A DNA stretch of 64,000 nt, taken from JAFDWR01 sp038216655 (GTDB lineage: Bacteria > Armatimonadota > Fimbriimonadia > Fimbriimonadales > Fimbriimonadaceae). The notes under the pieces were generated by a model. The model saw nothing but the letters and a program-made list of their open reading frames with translations, had not been told where the DNA came from and made no database searches. Of this stretch, positions 61,985-64,000 are shown piece by piece (within the stretch, counting starts at the first letter, position 1; the number at the start of each line of letters is the position of its first letter). The stretch spans positions 310,001 to 374,000 of the forward strand of contig JBBQPZ010000001.1 of NCBI GenBank assembly GCA_038216655.1, read 5' to 3'. The position numbers were made by a program, and so were the translations under genes.

Positions 61985-62803
61985 ATGATCTCTCTCGCCA
62001 TAGCCCTGCTCGTCCGTTTCGAAGAGGTCGATCGCACTCCCGCGATCTACCGCTGCCCTGCCAAAGAAGCCACGGAAAAGAACATGGCGAGAGTGATTGA
62101 GGAGCCATTCGATTCTCTGTGCGTGGAGCCCAAGGCGAACAAGATCGTGCTTAAGGCAATGGACGGCCAAAACATGAAGCTCGTGACCGCGAGTCTGATC
62201 GACACGCCAGCCAACCTGAAGTGGCGCAACGCCACGATCGACTTCGTCAACGGCAATCTCTCCCCTCAGGCCTGGCTGACCAAGACCGCTAACCTCCACG
62301 AGACGATCCACTTCCTCTCCAGCCCCCAGACCAAGGACCTGCGGACGGCAACGCCAAGCGCACCGATGGACGCCGCCTACTCCGCCCGGTCGGTATTCGC
62401 GGAGCTCTTCGTTCTCAGTCTCCCAGGAAAGCCCTGCTTCACTTCCGGCGATCTGTATCTGACGAAGAAGTGGCCCGACGCGCCCGGCAAGTTCGAAAGC
62501 TGGATCCTCGCGATGAACGACTTTCTCGGCCCGATGCTGGTTTCCAGGCACAGCAGCCCCTATTGGATCACCGGCAAGCCGAAGGTGATCTTCGCCGCGA
62601 AGAGCCCGGGGCTGATGATTCTGAAGCAAGTCGATGGAAAGCGCAGCACGACGTTCTACTACAACAACGGCTTCTTCCCGGTCGATCTGCCCAAGATCGA
62701 CACCAATCACCTGAACGGAATGGCGCGTGGTCTGGACCTCGATGGGCCGAAGCCCAAGCTCAATCCAACCGGGTTCTTGGTGGAGACCGAAGGCGAAGAC
62801 TAG
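61985..62803 (+). CDS. Hypothetical protein downstream of the esterase
   Basis: ATG 61985 is taken because it follows the previous stop by two bases; an upstream frame from 61949 overlaps the esterase. The 272 residues begin with a short hydrophobic segment (MISLAIALLV). Conserved-looking stretches include HETIHFLSSPQTKDL, SARSVFAELFVLSLPGKPCFTSGDLYLTKKWPDAPG, FESWILAMNDFLGPML and KRSTTFYYNNGFFPVDLPKIDTN. The mix of helices and short strands suggests a globular domain, but I recognise no family or active site. Export is uncertain. A 5-bp GC hairpin lies directly downstream. Confidence 0.65.
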   Translation: MISLAIALLVRFEEVDRTPAIYRCPAKEATEKNMARVIEEPFDSLCVEPKANKIVLKAMDGQNMKLVTASLIDTPANLKWRNATIDFVNGNLSPQAWLTKTANLHETIHFLSSPQTKDLRTATPSAPMDAAYSARSVFAELFVLSLPGKPCFTSGDLYLTKKWPDAPGKFESWILAMNDFLGPMLVSRHSSPYWITGKPKVIFAAKSPGLMILKQVDGKRSTTFYYNNGFFPVDLPKIDTNHLNGMARGLDLDGPKPKLNPTGFLVETEGED

Positions 62804-63178
62804 GCTTCGCCCCTCATGATCTCAGCCCCCTTGAGGGGGTTGGGAGTGAACGGGTAGCACTATTTTGATGGAGTGCTCGGTACTTTCAGGTGGTCACGAA
62901 ATCTGTTTTATGGGGAGGATCTCAAGTTCCAGATTCGAGGCAAGGGTTCTCCCCCATAGACGTCTACTTAAGGCTCAAGGCCCACCCCGGAGGGGGTGTA
63001 AGAAGGTAGCCCGGCGGGTCGCTCCGGCGACCCAAGGGAATGAGGTCACCATAGGCTTTCGACTCCGAAGGCGGTCGCAGAGGTTAGTAGGCAACCACCC
63101 AAAAGTATTCTGAACCTTAAGTGAATCGCTTTGGGGTTCTCCCCCGACCCTCCAAGAGAGCTAGTCCCGAGAGACTCC
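62804..63178. other. Hairpin-rich 375-base intergenic region
   Basis: Several stem-loops lie here: CCCCC-TTGA-GGGGG at 62826-62839 just after the hypothetical gene (terminator-like but without a T-run), CACCCC/GGGGTG near 62981-62998, and GGGTCGC-TCCG-GCGACCC at 63016-63033. GGTTCTCCCCC occurs twice, near 62945 and 63135, flanking an ACTTAAGG/CCTTAAGT pair. This looks like degenerate repeat debris rather than a gene; the open frame 62865-63113 has biased composition and no ribosome site. Confidence 0.5.
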
Positions 63179-63727
63179 TCATTTAGAGGCTTCCAAGAGA
63201 GCTTTGAGCTTCAGCACAGTATTCCAATTACGGCCCGTGCCCTCTTCGAACAACTTGCGCCATCCGGGCGTGCTCGCGACCTTTGAGGTTCCGATGCCGT
63301 CCGGGTACACGGCATATAGACATCCTGCAGCCGTCGCGATCTGCTCTGGCCCCTGGATGGCTTTCGCGACTGCCGAGACTTGATCGGGGTCGGGCGCGTC
63401 GTGGGTGATGACGGCAAGCAGGTGGCTGGAATCATGGTCCGCCGCTTTCGGGAAAGGGTTGGCCTCGATGATCTTCGCCCACTCGGCTTTGGAACGAACA
63501 AAGAACTCGGGCGCGAATCCGAAGCGTTTCCGAGCCATCGCGAGGAGTTCGCGCTCGATCTCGCGGTCCTCCTGTCCCTGTGCGCAGAATACGCAATTGC
63601 CGCTCTGGAGGAGCGTTGCCACCTCGGACAGGCCAGCCTCTTCCAGCATCGCCTTCAGTTCGGCCATTTTGACCAGGCGGTTCCCGCCAACATTGATCCC
63701 GCGGAGGAGGCAGACGTGGGTTCTCAC
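63179..63727 (-). CDS. DUF1697 family protein
   Basis: GTG 63727 is chosen: GGAG lies seven bases upstream and the family start VRTHVCLLRGINVGGNRLVKMAELKAMLEEAGL follows at once; the frame to 63802 adds palindromic sequence. The 182 residues keep the order typical of DUF1697: ALLRGINVGG-like start, VATLLQSGNCVF at 38-49, VRSKAEWAKIIEANPF and VYPDGIGTSKVASTPGWRKLFEEGTGRNWNTVLKLKALL. The family function is unknown. Its upstream region is unusual because two nested palindromes begin 25 bases before the start codon. It probably forms a single-gene unit. Confidence 0.87.
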   Translation of the reverse strand: MRTHVCLLRGINVGGNRLVKMAELKAMLEEAGLSEVATLLQSGNCVFCAQGQEDREIERELLAMARKRFGFAPEFFVRSKAEWAKIIEANPFPKAADHDSSHLLAVITHDAPDPDQVSAVAKAIQGPEQIATAAGCLYAVYPDGIGTSKVASTPGWRKLFEEGTGRNWNTVLKLKALLEASK

Positions 63728-63751
63728 GTATTGGCTCCGGTGCGACAGCAT

Positions 63752-63942
63752 TGCATGCCTCAGGGTGACATAGCTCACATCCGAACGGCCACTAAATCTC
63801 ACCCTGAGGCTAATCCCCTCTGCTCATCAGCAACGGGCCATCCAACCGCAAATGGCCGCGCTGAAGTTCGCTTGAATTCATAGCCTCAGGGTGTGATTCT
63901 GAATTGGTGCCGAGGCTGTTCAAAGCCACCCTGAGGCATGCA
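63752..63942. repeat. 191-bp composite palindromic element with four copies of GCCTCAGGGTG
   Basis: The outer arms TGCATGCCTCAGGGTG (63752-63767) and CACCCTGAGGCATGCA (63927-63942) are perfect 16-bp inverted repeats. The inner arms CACCCTGAGGCTA (63800-63812) and TAGCCTCAGGGTG (63881-63893) are a perfect 13-bp inverted pair. The result is two side-by-side palindromes (12-bp arms at 63757/63799 and 11-bp arms at 63883/63927) nested in one larger inverted repeat. The element is non-coding and lies upstream of the DUF1697 gene. It could be a MITE-like mobile sequence or an inverted double binding site. Confidence 0.8.
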
Positions 63943-64000
63943 ACTCGCTATCAAAGTCTCGGTATGTCTCTTGCCAGCAGAATCTTTTGAACGGCATTCA

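Noticed and set aside
62865..63113. Open frame in the hairpin-rich gap after the esterase operon
   Set aside because: It is produced by GC-rich stem-loops and has no conserved protein pattern.

Overview
The window is a chromosomal segment of a high-GC, heterotrophic, probably Gram-negative-type bacterium. The gene content points towards Armatimonadota (Fimbriimonadia-like): many secreted (alpha/alpha)6-type glycosidases, Tat-exported sugar hydrolases, numerous DinB/YCII/GyrI-like small proteins and an ECF sigma factor with a membrane partner. There is no rRNA or ribosomal-protein marker, so this placement is an inference. The only RNA gene recognised is one tRNA-Glu(CUC). No prophage, transposase, CRISPR array or defence island was found.

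Layout. 0-7 kb: 3' part of a zinc metalloprotease, a helical-repeat protein, and two broken genes (an STN-like secreted protein and a GH38 alpha-mannosidase). 7.5-16 kb: NAD synthetase, a penicillin-acylase-family enzyme, tRNA-Glu, a PAF-acetylhydrolase-like esterase, a YCII protein and a large glycosidase with CHB_HEX and PA14 domains. 16-27 kb: small enzymes (DinB, dienelactone hydrolase, YCII, SDR, DUF1905), an SGNH-esterase fusion, a metallopeptidase and three more broken genes (alpha/beta hydrolase, GNAT acetyltransferase, DUF4838 glycosidase). 27-41 kb: GH116-like protein with a dehydrogenase, a GyrI-like/membrane-protein/glycosidase operon, DUF1801-GH53 galactanase, ECF sigma plus membrane anti-sigma-like protein, beta-helix protein, phosphofructokinase, DinB and cupin. 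41.8-46.5 kb: indolepyruvate oxidoreductase operon in which the beta subunit is fused to an ADP-forming acyl-CoA synthetase. 46.5-53 kb: a six-hairpin glycosidase, a VIT-type metal transporter and a GH2-GH27/36 operon. 54-64 kb: SF2 helicase, 5'-nuclease with DUF72, a tight four-gene operon (two secreted paralogues, a formylglycine-enzyme-like protein, an HNH protein), an esterase operon and DUF1697.

How it works together. The glycosidases (GH2, GH27/36-like, GH38 remnant, GH53, GH116-like, DUF4838 remnant and three six-hairpin enzymes), most with export signals, indicate breakdown of plant or microbial glycans outside the cytoplasm. Phosphofructokinase, NAD synthetase and the keto-acid oxidoreductase/acyl-CoA synthetase serve central and fermentative metabolism.

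Two things stand out. First, five genes are visibly disrupted, all within the first 27 kb, with nonsense codons exactly where family consensus expects Trp, Tyr, Arg or Gln, plus indels; this is either real gene decay or consensus error. Second, the larger intergenic gaps are not empty: they hold inverted-repeat elements (about 218, 191 and 159 bp) and at least two dispersed repeat families. The most interesting enzymatic observations are the IorB-ACD fusion beside an IorA without its ferredoxin domain, and the four-gene operon with an FGE-like protein that keeps the catalytic Cys pair.
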